From assembly GCF_020400725.1 (NCBI RefSeq), contig NZ_JAINVG010000045.1, positions 1 to 57,997 on the forward strand: a DNA stretch of 57,997 nucleotides, given 5' to 3'. How positions within the stretch are numbered: position 1 is the first letter of the stretch; every line of letters starts with the position of its first letter. Positions 8,188 through 16,364 of the stretch are shown here, in pieces. The notes beneath the pieces were generated by a model. It did no database searches. It was given only the letters and a program-made list of their open reading frames with translations, and was not told the origin of the DNA. The position numbers were made by a program, and so were the translations under genes. Origin of the DNA: Streptomyces sp. NK15101. Lineage in GTDB: Bacteria > Actinomycetota > Actinomycetes > Streptomycetales > Streptomycetaceae.

Positions 8188-8241
8188 GATAAGCGCTGAG
8201 GCGCCAACTCTCCAGGCCCGTACAGCAGTACGGTGGAGGGC

Positions 8242-9243
8242 ATGCGCCCAGACACGCCTGCCGCCCACACCACCGAAGCCGAGCGTCTGCTGCGCACGGC
8301 AGCGCAGTACCCGGGAGACCGGGAACCCCTGTACCTCCGGGCCGCGGCCCACCGCGAACTGGCGGGAGACCGCCCGGGCGCGACGGCCCTGTACGACGAG
8401 CTCCTCTCCGGGGAGCCGGCGAACCCGCACCTGATCAGGGCGCTGAAGGCGGCGAACCTGTGGGAGTACGGCCACGAGGCCGAGGCCCGCGCGATCATCG
8501 ACGGCATCCGGCGGACGAAGCCGTCGGACGCGGCGGCGTGGCAGATCACGGCGGAGACGCTGGAGGCGCACGACGAACTGGAGACCGCGGAGTCGACGCT
8601 CACGGAAGCGGCGGACCTCCTGGTCGCCTCCCCGCCGGAGGACCTCCCCCACGCGACCCGCTCCCTGATCACCACCCGGCACCGGATCCGCCGGATGCTG
8701 GCGCTCCCGCACGACGACCGGGACGACCTGGCGGACCGCCTGCACACGGGCACGGTCGGACTGGACGAACTCCACGACCCGAAGCGCCTGTGGTCGCTCG
8801 GCTCCTCGGACCCGGCGGAGCTCCGGGCGGAGATCGCCCGCCTCCGCTCGGAACTGGGCACGTACCGCACGGCCCTCTCCCGCCCCTTCCCGGTCGCGGT
8901 CCTCCACTGGCCGGAAGCGGAACTGAACGAGCTCCTGACGGCCTACCCGGAGCTGGAGGCCGAGTACCCCACGTACCGCGCCCACCTGACGGACATCGAG
9001 GCGTCCCTCCGCGAACTGTCCCAGGCGGGCACCCCGAACCTGGGCATCGTCCGCGCCACGGTCCCCTCCTACGAAGCCTTCGCCGCCTCGGAATCCACCC
9101 ACCCCTCGAACGCGGACCTCCTCCCCCAGTACGCCACCACCCTGGCGGCCCGAGGCCGCGCGACGGCTTGGCCTCCGGCGCGGGGGGCGGAGTGCTGGTG
9201 CGGGTCGGGGCGGACTTATGGGGGGTGCCACGGGGGCGCCTGA
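8242..9243 (+). CDS. TPR-like protein with C-terminal SEC-C zinc motif
   Basis: 333-aa protein from ATG 8242 with GGAGG upstream. The N-terminal half is alpha-helical and TPR-like (LYLRAAAHRELAGDRPGATALYDELL and following repeats). The C-terminus ends with a SEC-C motif, CWCGSGRTYGGCHG, whose three Cys and one His bind zinc, as in the SecA tail. SEC-C/TPR proteins are usually uncharacterised and may act as adaptors for ribosome or secretion factors. It is divergent from the sortase gene across 54 bp. Confidence 0.88.
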   Translation: MRPDTPAAHTTEAERLLRTAAQYPGDREPLYLRAAAHRELAGDRPGATALYDELLSGEPANPHLIRALKAANLWEYGHEAEARAIIDGIRRTKPSDAAAWQITAETLEAHDELETAESTLTEAADLLVASPPEDLPHATRSLITTRHRIRRMLALPHDDRDDLADRLHTGTVGLDELHDPKRLWSLGSSDPAELRAEIARLRSELGTYRTALSRPFPVAVLHWPEAELNELLTAYPELEAEYPTYRAHLTDIEASLRELSQAGTPNLGIVRATVPSYEAFAASESTHPSNADLLPQYATTLAARGRATAWPPARGAECWCGSGRTYGGCHGGA

Positions 9244-9255
9244 CCTGCGCCAGCG

Positions 9256-10368
9256 CTAGTCCGTCGTCATCCCCCAGGCCTGTGACCTGGGGGAACCGCC
9301 CCAGCCGTCATCGGACCGCCAGACCGAAGCGATCCCCTGCTCTTCCAGGTACGGCGCATAGACACCGATCTCCTCTGAGAACAGCCCTATGAGAAGAGGC
9401 TCGGACTGTTCTCGGTAGAGGAAGTGTCGGTACTCGTAGAGCTGACCGAGCGCCTCGCGCACCGCTGCCGTCGGGTTTCCGTTGCGAACGGCCTTCGCCT
9501 CCACTAGCCACTCCTGCCCGCCACCCTCCTCCTCACCCTGCCGTCGAAGCACAAGGTCCTTGGGGTGCTGTAGGCGGGTGATGGGGGTATATCCGCGCTC
9601 CGCTATGTGGGCGCCGAAGTCCTCCACGAGCTTCTCGTGGGTTCGGCGCTTGACCTGCTGCCGAGCTTTGATCTCCGCCACGTAGTCACTGCTGTCTTTC
9701 GGACGGAAGTCCGCAAGCGGGTCAGTGGCGGGGCGCACCTGGCCTTCAGGCTCGTAGGACATCTGCAGAGCGTCCGTGTCGTCACTCAGCCACCAAACGC
9801 GGTCCGCCTCCTGGACCTGGTGCAGAAAAGCGATGCCGTTCAACAGGTCTTCCATGAGCGTGACGTCGCTGGGCAAGGCAGCCGTGTCGTACGTCTTGGC
9901 GATGACGCTGGCCGCCTCGTACGCCCGCGGTCGAGCAGCCTTGTCCCGAAGCTCTGGCTCGTCTACCCACCCCTGCCGCTCCTGTCGCCTCACGGCTCGG
10001 CGGAGCCTGGCCGCGTGATGACGGAGGTGCTCTTCGCGCGCGCGTCCCTTTCCCAGCCGTTCCTCCAGCCAGGTAATGCCTTGTTGCAAGGTCAGCGTCA
10101 CGTTCTTCAGGTCAGCACTGAAGATGTAAGCGAGGTACAGGCCCCTCTTGGGGTCCTTGTTGCCTTCCTCGGCGAAGATGCCGATCCAAGGCGTCGCCGC
10201 TGGGGTGGTCTGACCGCCATGCCCTTCCGCTTTGTAGCCGTATGGAAGGGCCAGGTCCGTGCGGCTGGCCACCCCCCGCAGCACCTGCTGCCCCACAACG
10301 TCTTTTCTCGAACCAGCGGTCCGGTCGTACGTGCTCGCGACCTCGCCGAGCAAGTCTCGAATCCCCAT
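9256..10368 (-). CDS. MrcB_N (DUF3578) protein with C-terminal PD-(D/E)XK-like nuclease: solo type IV restriction-like protein
   Basis: 370 aa. The N-terminal half (about 1-190) has the MrcB_N/DUF3578 signature WIGIFAEEGNKDPKRGLYLAYIFSADLKNVTLTLQQG, which I split here as WIGIFAEE, KRGLYLAY and VTLTLQQG; this domain reads modified cytosine in McrB-type systems. The C-terminal part contains a nuclease-like core: DLVLRRQ near 269, then EWLVEAKAV near 285 (E-x-K) and the helix EALGQLYEYRHFLY near 305. No McrB GTPase or McrC gene is adjacent, so this seems a single-polypeptide methylation-dependent restriction enzyme. Lower GC at third positions than its neighbours and the accessory setting suggest acquisition. 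Confidence 0.75.
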   Translation of the reverse strand: MGIRDLLGEVASTYDRTAGSRKDVVGQQVLRGVASRTDLALPYGYKAEGHGGQTTPAATPWIGIFAEEGNKDPKRGLYLAYIFSADLKNVTLTLQQGITWLEERLGKGRAREEHLRHHAARLRRAVRRQERQGWVDEPELRDKAARPRAYEAASVIAKTYDTAALPSDVTLMEDLLNGIAFLHQVQEADRVWWLSDDTDALQMSYEPEGQVRPATDPLADFRPKDSSDYVAEIKARQQVKRRTHEKLVEDFGAHIAERGYTPITRLQHPKDLVLRRQGEEEGGGQEWLVEAKAVRNGNPTAAVREALGQLYEYRHFLYREQSEPLLIGLFSEEIGVYAPYLEEQGIASVWRSDDGWGGSPRSQAWGMTTD

Positions 10369-10440
10369 GCGGGGGAATCTAGATCAAGGCGGCTCAGCGT
10401 AGGTACAAACCCGTACTACCTCGTCACCTTCCCCGGCTCC

Positions 10441-10920
10441 TCACGGCAGGGCGTCAAAGCGCACTTGAGTCGAGTCCAAGACATCGCCGGCGTCGCAACC
10501 ATGGACCTGTGTCCAGCGCGGAAGGTCCACGATCATCTCGATCACGGCAATCTTGCGGTCCACGCCGACCAGCACACCCCACGGTCGACGGCCCCACCAC
10601 CGCGGCCAGATTCCTGCCCGGCCCTCCTCGGGTACGGCGATGGCCGGCGCGATCTCAAAAAGACCTCGTGCATCGCTTACCTCTATCCACGCATATGTGC
10701 CGTTCATCGACAAACGGAGCGACTTTGGGGCGCCCATTCCCACGTGACGGATCACATGAGTGACCAATTCGCTGACACAGAGCTGAGCCGCCTCGATCTG
10801 ACGTGGCAGTCCCCAAGACTTCAAGTGAAGCCGCACCGCACGGAGGTCGGCGACGTTTCGCGGTTCGGCCGGGAACGCGAGCTCCCACGGCTCGCGCGCC
10901 ATGCATCCGTCCGGATTCAC
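10441..10920 (-). CDS. ATP-binding protein (degenerate HATPase, anti-sigma-like)
   Basis: 159 aa from GTG 10920, which overlaps the upstream stop as GTGA (ATG 10902 would give 153 aa). It carries a GHKL ATPase N-box, AQLCVSELVTHVIRHVG, near residue 55, and a later EIAPAIAVPEEG/WGVLVGVDRK region that poorly matches the usual G boxes; the N-box asparagine is replaced. It is therefore a likely degenerate partner of the complete HATPase encoded immediately upstream. Streptomyces has many such RsbW-like proteins, which act as anti-sigma kinases or partners of regulators. Co-translated with the next gene. Confidence 0.8.
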   Translation of the reverse strand: MNPDGCMAREPWELAFPAEPRNVADLRAVRLHLKSWGLPRQIEAAQLCVSELVTHVIRHVGMGAPKSLRLSMNGTYAWIEVSDARGLFEIAPAIAVPEEGRAGIWPRWWGRRPWGVLVGVDRKIAVIEMIVDLPRWTQVHGCDAGDVLDSTQVRFDALP

Positions 10921-11591
10921 ACCATCTCCTCGTCCCACAATTCGGCCCAGACCTGCTTGCCCCACCGGTACAGCTCGGCGCCCCATCGCTCCGTCAGCGC
11001 GTCAACGATCAACAGTCCTCGTCCCCGGAACTGATCCCCACAAGGATCCGGCCTCAGCATCGGAGGAGTCCTGGACCGGTCGACAACACCCAAGCGGACC
11101 CTGTCCGTGGAAGGCCTGGAGACGATCACTCGGATCCACGGGAGTCGACTGTGGTCGACCGCATTGGTCACCAGCTCAGTGACCACGAGCGCGGCGTCCT
11201 CGGCCAAGGAGTCCAGGCCCCAGACCGTCAGCGCGGTGCGGACCAGCCGGCGAGCGGCCGCTGCGCTCCGCGCCTCGCGCGGAAGACTCTGCGAGTAGGC
11301 GGGGTGGCCTGTCGGGCAGGACGTGACGGCCGCCGTGGCAAGGACTCCGATGGGCGGGGGTACGGGCTGCTCACTCCCTTCACCCCCTCGCGCGCCCTTG
11401 CCGTCACGGCGCTCCACGGCAACTGGCTTGGGACGCAAGGAGGTCGGCTTCGTCGATGGCGACAACTCGGCCGCTCGGCTCTCCTCATCACCCACGTGGC
11501 TGAAAGTCACCAGTTGCCCTCCCGTCGTCGCCGGTTGGTGGTTTCGTGTCCCCTCAGCGAACCGTGATTCGCGATGGGTGGACATCCCCAT
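10917..11591 (-). CDS. ATP-binding protein (HATPase_c_2, RsbW-like)
   Basis: Up to 224 aa from ATG 11591 (ATG 11585 also possible). The conserved GHKL domain occupies about residues 100-220, with N-box VVTELVTNAVDHS and G-box RGRGLLIVDALTERWG intact. The first about 95 residues are Arg/Pro/Ser-rich with no family resemblance, so an internal start (GTG near VERRDGKGARGG) is possible. Such proteins act as anti-sigma factors/serine kinases or as WhiJ-associated regulators in Streptomyces. It is divergent from an XRE/TPR regulator and coupled to the degenerate paralogue downstream. Confidence 0.85.
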   Translation of the reverse strand: MGMSTHRESRFAEGTRNHQPATTGGQLVTFSHVGDEESRAAELSPSTKPTSLRPKPVAVERRDGKGARGGEGSEQPVPPPIGVLATAAVTSCPTGHPAYSQSLPREARSAAAARRLVRTALTVWGLDSLAEDAALVVTELVTNAVDHSRLPWIRVIVSRPSTDRVRLGVVDRSRTPPMLRPDPCGDQFRGRGLLIVDALTERWGAELYRWGKQVWAELWDEEMV

Positions 11592-11650
11592 CGAGGCCTC
11601 GATGCCGTCAAACCCGTCAAAGATCGTTCTCTTGTGAACAGGGGCGCAGC

Positions 11651-13039
11651 ATGGCGCGCAGAAACGACGAACTGGCCGCGGTGATCGCGGAGACAGGCTG
11701 GTCGCAGCCCACGGTGGCTGCCGCGGTGGTACGTGTCGCAGCGGAGGCCGGGATCGACGAACTCCTCAGCGTCACACGCTCGCACGTCGCCATGTGGGTC
11801 TCCGGGACCCGGCCCCGTGGCCGGGCGGCCGACGTCCTGCGAGAAACTCTGTCGCGGCGGTTGGGACGTCCCCTCACACTCGCGGAGATCGGCCTCGCGG
11901 AGAACGCCTCGGATACGGTCACCGGGTCCGAGTGGGACACCGACACGCTGACGACTCTGGTCGATCTGGGGAGAAACAGCATGGATCGCGAACGCCGCCG
12001 ACTCCTCGCCGGTGCCGCCGTCTACTCCGTCGGCGGATTGGTCCTGCCCAGGGATCCGTGGTGGGACGAAGCTCCCCAGCGAGCGCGCTCCCGAGCGGCC
12101 GGCCCGAACCGCAGAGTCGGCAAGACCGAAGTGCGGGCCGTACGCGAGATGACCGACTTCTTCGCCCGACGCGATCAACGGCACGGCGGTGTCGATGGTC
12201 GAACCGCCCTCTACCAGTACATCGTCGACGACGTCGCCCGGTACGTCAGCGGAGTCTTCGGCAGTGAGGCCTCCCGCCGCTCTCTGTACTCGGCGGCGGC
12301 CGAGGCCGTGTACGTGGCCGGTTGGATGAGTTTCGACGCCTCCCAACACGAGCCCGCACGACGTTATTTCACCCTCGCGCTCAAGCTTGCCGCCGAAGCC
12401 GACGACTCTCCTCTTGCCGGGCACATCCTGCGGGCGATGGCCCATCAGGCCATGGACTTGGGACACACCAGGGCCGCCTTGGACCTCGCCACCGCGTCCA
12501 TCGAGCGCAAGAGGTACGACCACGCCACCCCACGCGAACGAGCCCTGATCGGCGTCGTGCGTGCGCGGGTGCTGGCCGTGGACGGCCAAAGGCGGAACGC
12601 CATCGCCGCGATCCGCCGGGCCGAGACCGACCTCGACCAGGCCGCGGCGGGAGACGACGAACCTCAGCGCGTCTGGTTCTTCCAAGAAGCGTCCCTCGCC
12701 CATGAGACCGCCCGCACGCTATGGGCCCTGGGCGACCTCGGCGGCGCCCTGAGCCACTTCCGTACCAGCGTTCGTCTCCGTAGGGCGGACTCCTTCAGCC
12801 GAACTCACGCTGTCACGCTCGGCTACATGGGCACCGTCCAGGCCGGGCAGGGCAATATCGAGGCGGCGTGCCAGACCTGGTCCCGCGCCCTGGACGCCAT
12901 GGACGGCGTTCAGTCCGGCAGGACGCGGGAAGCGGTCGTCACCATGCGGACGACCTTGTCCCCCTTCCGCAGTCGTGGGATCGCTTCTGTCTCCGAGGTG
13001 GACGAGCGCGCCCGGGGCACGCTTCGGCGAGTAATCTGA
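11651..13039 (+). CDS. XRE-like regulator with TPR domain
   Basis: 462 aa from ATG 11651. The N-terminal about 75 residues hold a helix-turn-helix-like segment (LAAVIAETGWSQPTVAAAVVRVAAE, then VTRSHVAMWVSGTRPRG). A conserved linker with RERRRLLAGAAVYSVGGLVLP at about 112-132 resembles a Tat-like stretch, which is why relatives are often misannotated as Tat proteins. The remainder (165-450) is a helical TPR array (YTLALKLAAEA-like repeats, AACQTWSRALDAM). Such proteins are NsdA-like or peptide-sensing pleiotropic regulators. Divergence from two HATPase genes suggests a regulatory module controlling development or metabolism; the target is unknown. Confidence 0.85.
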   Translation: MARRNDELAAVIAETGWSQPTVAAAVVRVAAEAGIDELLSVTRSHVAMWVSGTRPRGRAADVLRETLSRRLGRPLTLAEIGLAENASDTVTGSEWDTDTLTTLVDLGRNSMDRERRRLLAGAAVYSVGGLVLPRDPWWDEAPQRARSRAAGPNRRVGKTEVRAVREMTDFFARRDQRHGGVDGRTALYQYIVDDVARYVSGVFGSEASRRSLYSAAAEAVYVAGWMSFDASQHEPARRYFTLALKLAAEADDSPLAGHILRAMAHQAMDLGHTRAALDLATASIERKRYDHATPRERALIGVVRARVLAVDGQRRNAIAAIRRAETDLDQAAAGDDEPQRVWFFQEASLAHETARTLWALGDLGGALSHFRTSVRLRRADSFSRTHAVTLGYMGTVQAGQGNIEAACQTWSRALDAMDGVQSGRTREAVVTMRTTLSPFRSRGIASVSEVDERARGTLRRVI

Positions 13040-13098
13040 CGGCGCCGAAGTCACCGTGCCCCGCAAGTGGCGCCGCCGATAAGGAAGAAGGGCAAACT

Positions 13099-13584
13099 GT
13101 GCCTGCACAGTTCATCGAGGTGCCGGTCATCGCAGACGTCGTCGGAGGCCACACCGGGCGGCTCGACGACTTCAAGGGCGGCGTGGAATCGGTCATCCGC
13201 CTGCGGCCGGAGTTCCCCTTGGAGACCCTGCAGGGCATCGAGCAGTTCTCCCACCTCCAGGTCACGTGGTTCTTCAACCTGGGATCCCCCGACGATGTCG
13301 CACTTCACGCACGCAGTCCCCGCGACAATCCCGCATGGCCGGCGACCGGCACTTTCGTTCACCACAACCATCGACGCCCGGCCCGGCTGGCCACTTCCTT
13401 CCCGAGGCTGCTCAAGGTCGACGGGCGAGACCTGCACGTAGTGGACCTGGACGCCGACGACGGCACCCAGGTCGTCGATCTCGTGGCCGTCTTCCAAGAA
13501 ATGCTTCCTCGTGGGCCCGTCACTCAGCCGACCTGGCCGGGCGAGATGCTCGCGGACTACTGGCGAGACGCCTCCGAACGCTGA
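13099..13584 (+). CDS. TrmO/TsaA-like SAM-dependent methyltransferase, divergent
   Basis: 161 aa from GTG 13099, preceded by AAGGAAGAAGGG. The family pattern of TrmO (N6-methylation of t6A37 in tRNA) is recognisable: FPLETLQGIEQFSHLQVTWFF near 35-55, RPARLATSFPRLLKVDG near 95, and LHVVDLDADDGTQVVDL near 112. However, the canonical TRSPFRPNPIGLS loop that binds SAM and tRNA is replaced by ARSPRDNPAW and HHNHRRPARLA, so substrate and activity may differ. It follows the XRE/TPR regulator by 59 bp in the same direction and may be its co-transcribed partner. Confidence 0.7.
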   Translation: MPAQFIEVPVIADVVGGHTGRLDDFKGGVESVIRLRPEFPLETLQGIEQFSHLQVTWFFNLGSPDDVALHARSPRDNPAWPATGTFVHHNHRRPARLATSFPRLLKVDGRDLHVVDLDADDGTQVVDLVAVFQEMLPRGPVTQPTWPGEMLADYWRDASER

Positions 13585-13656
13585 GGGCGGCCCCTTGGCG
13601 TGGGCCTGCTTCGTGGGCCTCAGGCGGGACCGCCCTCTTTCCGAGAGTCGCTCCTT

Positions 13657-13684
13657 CCAGCAGCTGACGGCCGTCTGCTGCTGG
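13657..13684. terminator. 28-bp near-perfect palindrome downstream of TrmO-like gene
   Basis: The 28-bp segment has one mismatched pair; the inner part GACGGCCGTC is perfect, flanked by CCAGCAG and CTGCTGG. It lies 73 bp after the TrmO-like stop codon with no T-tract. Terminator or protein-binding site. Confidence 0.45.
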
Positions 13685-14171
13685 GCTCCAGGCTCCGCTG
13701 GTCGCTGCCGGTGGGCAGGGCGGCTCCCAGGCGAGGAAACGCGCAACAGCTCCCGCCGAGTGAACTGAGGCGCCCGATATGCCACCTTTTCTCTTCCGGT
13801 TGCCGCCAGTAGGTGCAGGTTATTCGCGCGCGCCCCCTCCCCATCCCCGGCTACGCTTCTCCCACCTCGGGTGCTGACAAGCTTGGGGAACAGATCGGCG
13901 GCCGCGTCCACCTAGCTCCTGCTCGGAGCGGGGTCCGTCTCATGACGGGCGGCCGTCGGCACCATTTCCCCCAGCGAGAACGACCGGCGGGGCCTGGATC
14001 ACAGCCACATGACCGCCGTCGGCCGCCAGGCGACTTGGGCCGCCCCATTCAACTGCCGCGCCCCCACCCCTGCCGCCGCCTTCCTACCCCCGTCACTGCC
14101 GGCCCCGCCGCACTCGGAAGAGGGTGGCCGCACCAGAATCCCACGAAGCCGGATCGACCCGAGCGGCCCCG
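13685..14171. other. Intergenic region without a supported gene
   Basis: About 490 bp between the convergent TrmO-like and racemase genes. Several short open frames exist on both strands, but none has family resemblance, a convincing ribosome-binding site or consistent third-position GC. Possibly decayed sequence. Confidence 0.5.
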
Positions 14172-14885
14172 TTACGCCCTCGGCGTTGGCGCCTCGTCGA
14201 ACAGTGCCGCGTGTACGGCAGCCTCAGCGTGGAGGTGGGCAGTGGGAAAAACCGGGACGGGGCTGTCCTCGGGCCCAATGAGAAGCTCGATTTCTGTGCA
14301 GCCCAGGATGATGCCTTCCGCTCCGTCGGCGACCAGATCCGTGATCACCTTCTGGTAGGCGGCGCGGGACTCCTCCCGCACGACGCCCAGGCAGAGTTCC
14401 TCGTAGATCACGCGGTGGACGATCGCGCGCCCGTCGGCGGGCGGGACGCGTACGTCGAGGCCGCCGGCCTCCAGACGGCCTCGATAGAAGTCCTGCTCCA
14501 TCGTGAACGCCGTGCCCAGCAGCCCAACTCGGTGCAGACCCGACGCCCGTACGGCCTCCGCTGTCGCGTCGGCCAGGTGCAGCAGCGGGATCGAAACCGC
14601 CGCCTCGACCTGGTCGGCGACCTTGTGCATGGTGTTGGTGCAGATCAGCACCATGTCCGCGCCGGCCGCCTCAAGGGCCCGAGCAGCCGCGACCAGGATC
14701 TCGCCCGCCTCCGTCCAGCGGCCCTGGACCTGCAACCGCTCGATCTCCGCGAAGTCCACCGAGTAGAGCACGCACCGCGCCGAGTGAAGCCCGCCGAGGC
14801 GGTCGCGCGTGAACTCGTTCAGCGACCGGTAGTACTCCGCCGTCGACTCCCAGCTCATTCCACCGATCAGCCCGATCGTCTTCAT
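14172..14885 (-). CDS. Aspartate/glutamate racemase family protein
   Basis: 237 aa from ATG 14885 (MKTIGLIGGMSWES). This is the cofactor-independent Asp/Glu racemase fold with two catalytic cysteines: ADMVLICTNTMHK near residue 80 and EGIILGCTEIELL near 200, and the N-terminal GGMSWEST phosphate/carboxylate loop characteristic of the YgeA/aspartate racemase branch. It probably interconverts aspartate enantiomers or acts on a related amino acid. It is a single gene with a palindrome just upstream (14895-14910). The upstream in-frame ATG giving a longer protein has no family support. Confidence 0.93.
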   Translation of the reverse strand: MKTIGLIGGMSWESTAEYYRSLNEFTRDRLGGLHSARCVLYSVDFAEIERLQVQGRWTEAGEILVAAARALEAAGADMVLICTNTMHKVADQVEAAVSIPLLHLADATAEAVRASGLHRVGLLGTAFTMEQDFYRGRLEAGGLDVRVPPADGRAIVHRVIYEELCLGVVREESRAAYQKVITDLVADGAEGIILGCTEIELLIGPEDSPVPVFPTAHLHAEAAVHAALFDEAPTPRA

Positions 14886-14894
14886 CGCCACACC

Positions 14895-14910
14895 CCTTAT
14901 CCCGATAAGG
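14895..14910. promoter_or_regulatory. Candidate operator CCTTATC-CC-GATAAGG
   Basis: A perfect 7-bp-arm inverted repeat ten bases upstream of the racemase start codon. It would overlap the 5' end of the transcript or ribosome-binding region, suggesting repression. A second perfect palindrome, CATTCGAATG, lies at 14990-14999. No regulator is assigned. Confidence 0.45.
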
Positions 14911-15027
14911 AATTGAGCATGGCAGGGCCCCACGCATAAGCCTCGCTTGGAGTCGGTCACCCACACGGGCGTTCTTCACTCAACGTGTTCATTCGAATGC
15001 GATTGGTGCGTTACGGTCGCGCAAAAC

Positions 15028-15063
15028 GGCCCCCGTTGATGGCGCCAACCATCAGCGAGGGCC
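15028..15063. promoter_or_regulatory. 15-bp inverted repeat before the HTH gene start
   Basis: GGCCCCCGTTGATGG (15028-15042) and CCATCAGCGAGGGCC (15049-15063) pair over 13 of 15 positions around a 6-nt loop, ending 10 bp before the GTG at 15074. It could be an operator for autoregulation or an RNA hairpin occluding translation initiation. Confidence 0.5.
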
Positions 15064-15073
15064 TGAACCACTC

Positions 15074-15958
15074 GTGGAAAGCGACTCCACTGTGATCTAT
15101 CGGCACTTTAACGCGCCCGCGCGCGCCTTCACCCAGTTCTCGCACGACATCATCCGGCATCCCCGCCTCAGCTCCGACGCCGTTCGCCTCCTGACCTGGC
15201 AGCTCTCCCTCCCCCGGGGCGCCCGCGAGTCACTCTCCCGCACCGCCGAACGTGCCCGGATCGGGGCATGCGCCTTCGGACGCGCCAAGCGGCAGCTGAA
15301 GGAGGAGGGCTTCGTGCACGAGCGGCGCGTGCAGGTCGCCGGAGGACGATGGGTCACCCAACAGCTCATCTCCGGCTCCCCGTTGACCGCCGCCCAGGCT
15401 GCCAAGCTCCTCGCCCGGGAACCCGTCGCGTCCTCGCAGGTCGCACCGGGTCCCCGTAAACCGGCCGTCGGTCAGCCGACATCCCCGTCGGCCGACGGTC
15501 ATCCGAAGAAAGACCCCCAGGAGGACACCTCCGACCTTCCGCCGCAGGCGGACGCCGTCGAGGAGTCACCCCGCCTGGAGGAGGCCCGCGCCCTCGTCGG
15601 CGCCCTGCCCGCCCTCTCCCCCGCCCTGCGGCACGTCCCGCCCGGCATGCACGCCGAACTCACCCGCCTCGCCGCCCGCTGGCTCGACACCGGCCACACC
15701 CCCGCCGAGGTCCACGAACACATCCGTCGCGGCCTGCCCCCTGTCGGAACGCCCGTCCACCACCCCGGCGGGCTCGTCCGCTACCTCCTGCGTGACGTAC
15801 CACCCGGGCCCGCACCCGTACCCGCACCGGGCAACCGGCTTTCGCCTCGGCTCGAAGGTGCCCGGGAGTGCGTCGGCAGCCACACCCAGACGACCCTCTT
15901 CCGTCCGGTCGGCGACGAGACACTCTGCCCCAGGTGTGTCCCCAGCACCCGTAGCTGA
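15074..15958 (+). CDS. Helix-turn-helix DNA-binding protein (replication-initiator-like wHTH)
   Basis: 294 aa from GTG 15074. The N-terminal winged helix (about residues 10-105: FTQFSHDIIRHPRLSSDAVRLLTWQLSLPRG, RTAERARIGACAFGRAKRQLKEEGFVHERR) resembles plasmid replication-initiator or phage-type DNA-binding domains; quoted here as fragments SSDAVRLLTWQLSLP and RAKRQLKEEGFVHERR. A Pro/Ser-rich linker (130-165) leads to a helical C-terminal region, and the tail CVGSHTQTTLF...LCPRC has a possible zinc pair. Such proteins recur in Streptomyces accessory regions. No partner gene is evident. Confidence 0.75.
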   Translation: MESDSTVIYRHFNAPARAFTQFSHDIIRHPRLSSDAVRLLTWQLSLPRGARESLSRTAERARIGACAFGRAKRQLKEEGFVHERRVQVAGGRWVTQQLISGSPLTAAQAAKLLAREPVASSQVAPGPRKPAVGQPTSPSADGHPKKDPQEDTSDLPPQADAVEESPRLEEARALVGALPALSPALRHVPPGMHAELTRLAARWLDTGHTPAEVHEHIRRGLPPVGTPVHHPGGLVRYLLRDVPPGPAPVPAPGNRLSPRLEGARECVGSHTQTTLFRPVGDETLCPRCVPSTRS

Positions 15959-16007
15959 CTCCCGTACGCTCGGAGGACCACCACCCGTCGACCCGAAAGG
16001 CCCCGCC

Positions 16008-16310
16008 ATGCCCCGCATCCCCTCCCCCGCCATAGCCGCCGCCGGTCTCGTGGGCGGTTACGCCGTCGCCCGGTGGACCAAGAAGCGGCCCCTCGGGGGT
16101 GCCGTGCTCGCCGTGGCCGGTGGGGTGGCCGCTCGGGAGTGGCAGCAGGTGGGTGGGGTCAAGGCCTCCGTGGGGCTGACGGCCGCCTACGTCGCCGCCT
16201 TCGCCGGGTCCCACCCGCTCGCCAAGAAGATCGGCGCCTGGCCCTCCGTGTTCTCCGTCGCCGGGGGCATGGCCGCCGCCTCCTGGGCCGTGACCCGCGG
16301 GAAGGCCTGA
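16008..16310 (+). CDS. Small hypothetical membrane protein
   Basis: 100 aa from ATG 16008 with AAAGG upstream. Four Ala/Gly/Val-rich hydrophobic stretches (residues 8-24, 28-42, 52-68, 78-95) suggest a small integral membrane protein; TKKRP and HPLAKKIG are the only charged loops. No family recognised. It converges on the DUF445 gene, with a short GC-rich inverted repeat CCCCGCAGGCGGGG just after its stop. Confidence 0.75.
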   Translation: MPRIPSPAIAAAGLVGGYAVARWTKKRPLGGAVLAVAGGVAAREWQQVGGVKASVGLTAAYVAAFAGSHPLAKKIGAWPSVFSVAGGMAAASWAVTRGKA

Positions 16311-16364
16311 CCCCGCAGGCGGGGCCGGCCTCGCGAGGCGAGCCGAGCCTCCGGTCAGCGGGTC

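Noticed and set aside
9256..10368. Complete McrBC system
   Set aside because: No GTPase motifs or McrC-like gene are encoded nearby; only the MrcB_N and nuclease-like domains are visible.
13813..14358. Plus-strand open frame of 181 codons between TrmO-like and racemase genes
   Set aside because: No ribosome-binding site, no family resemblance and it runs into the racemase gene in antisense.
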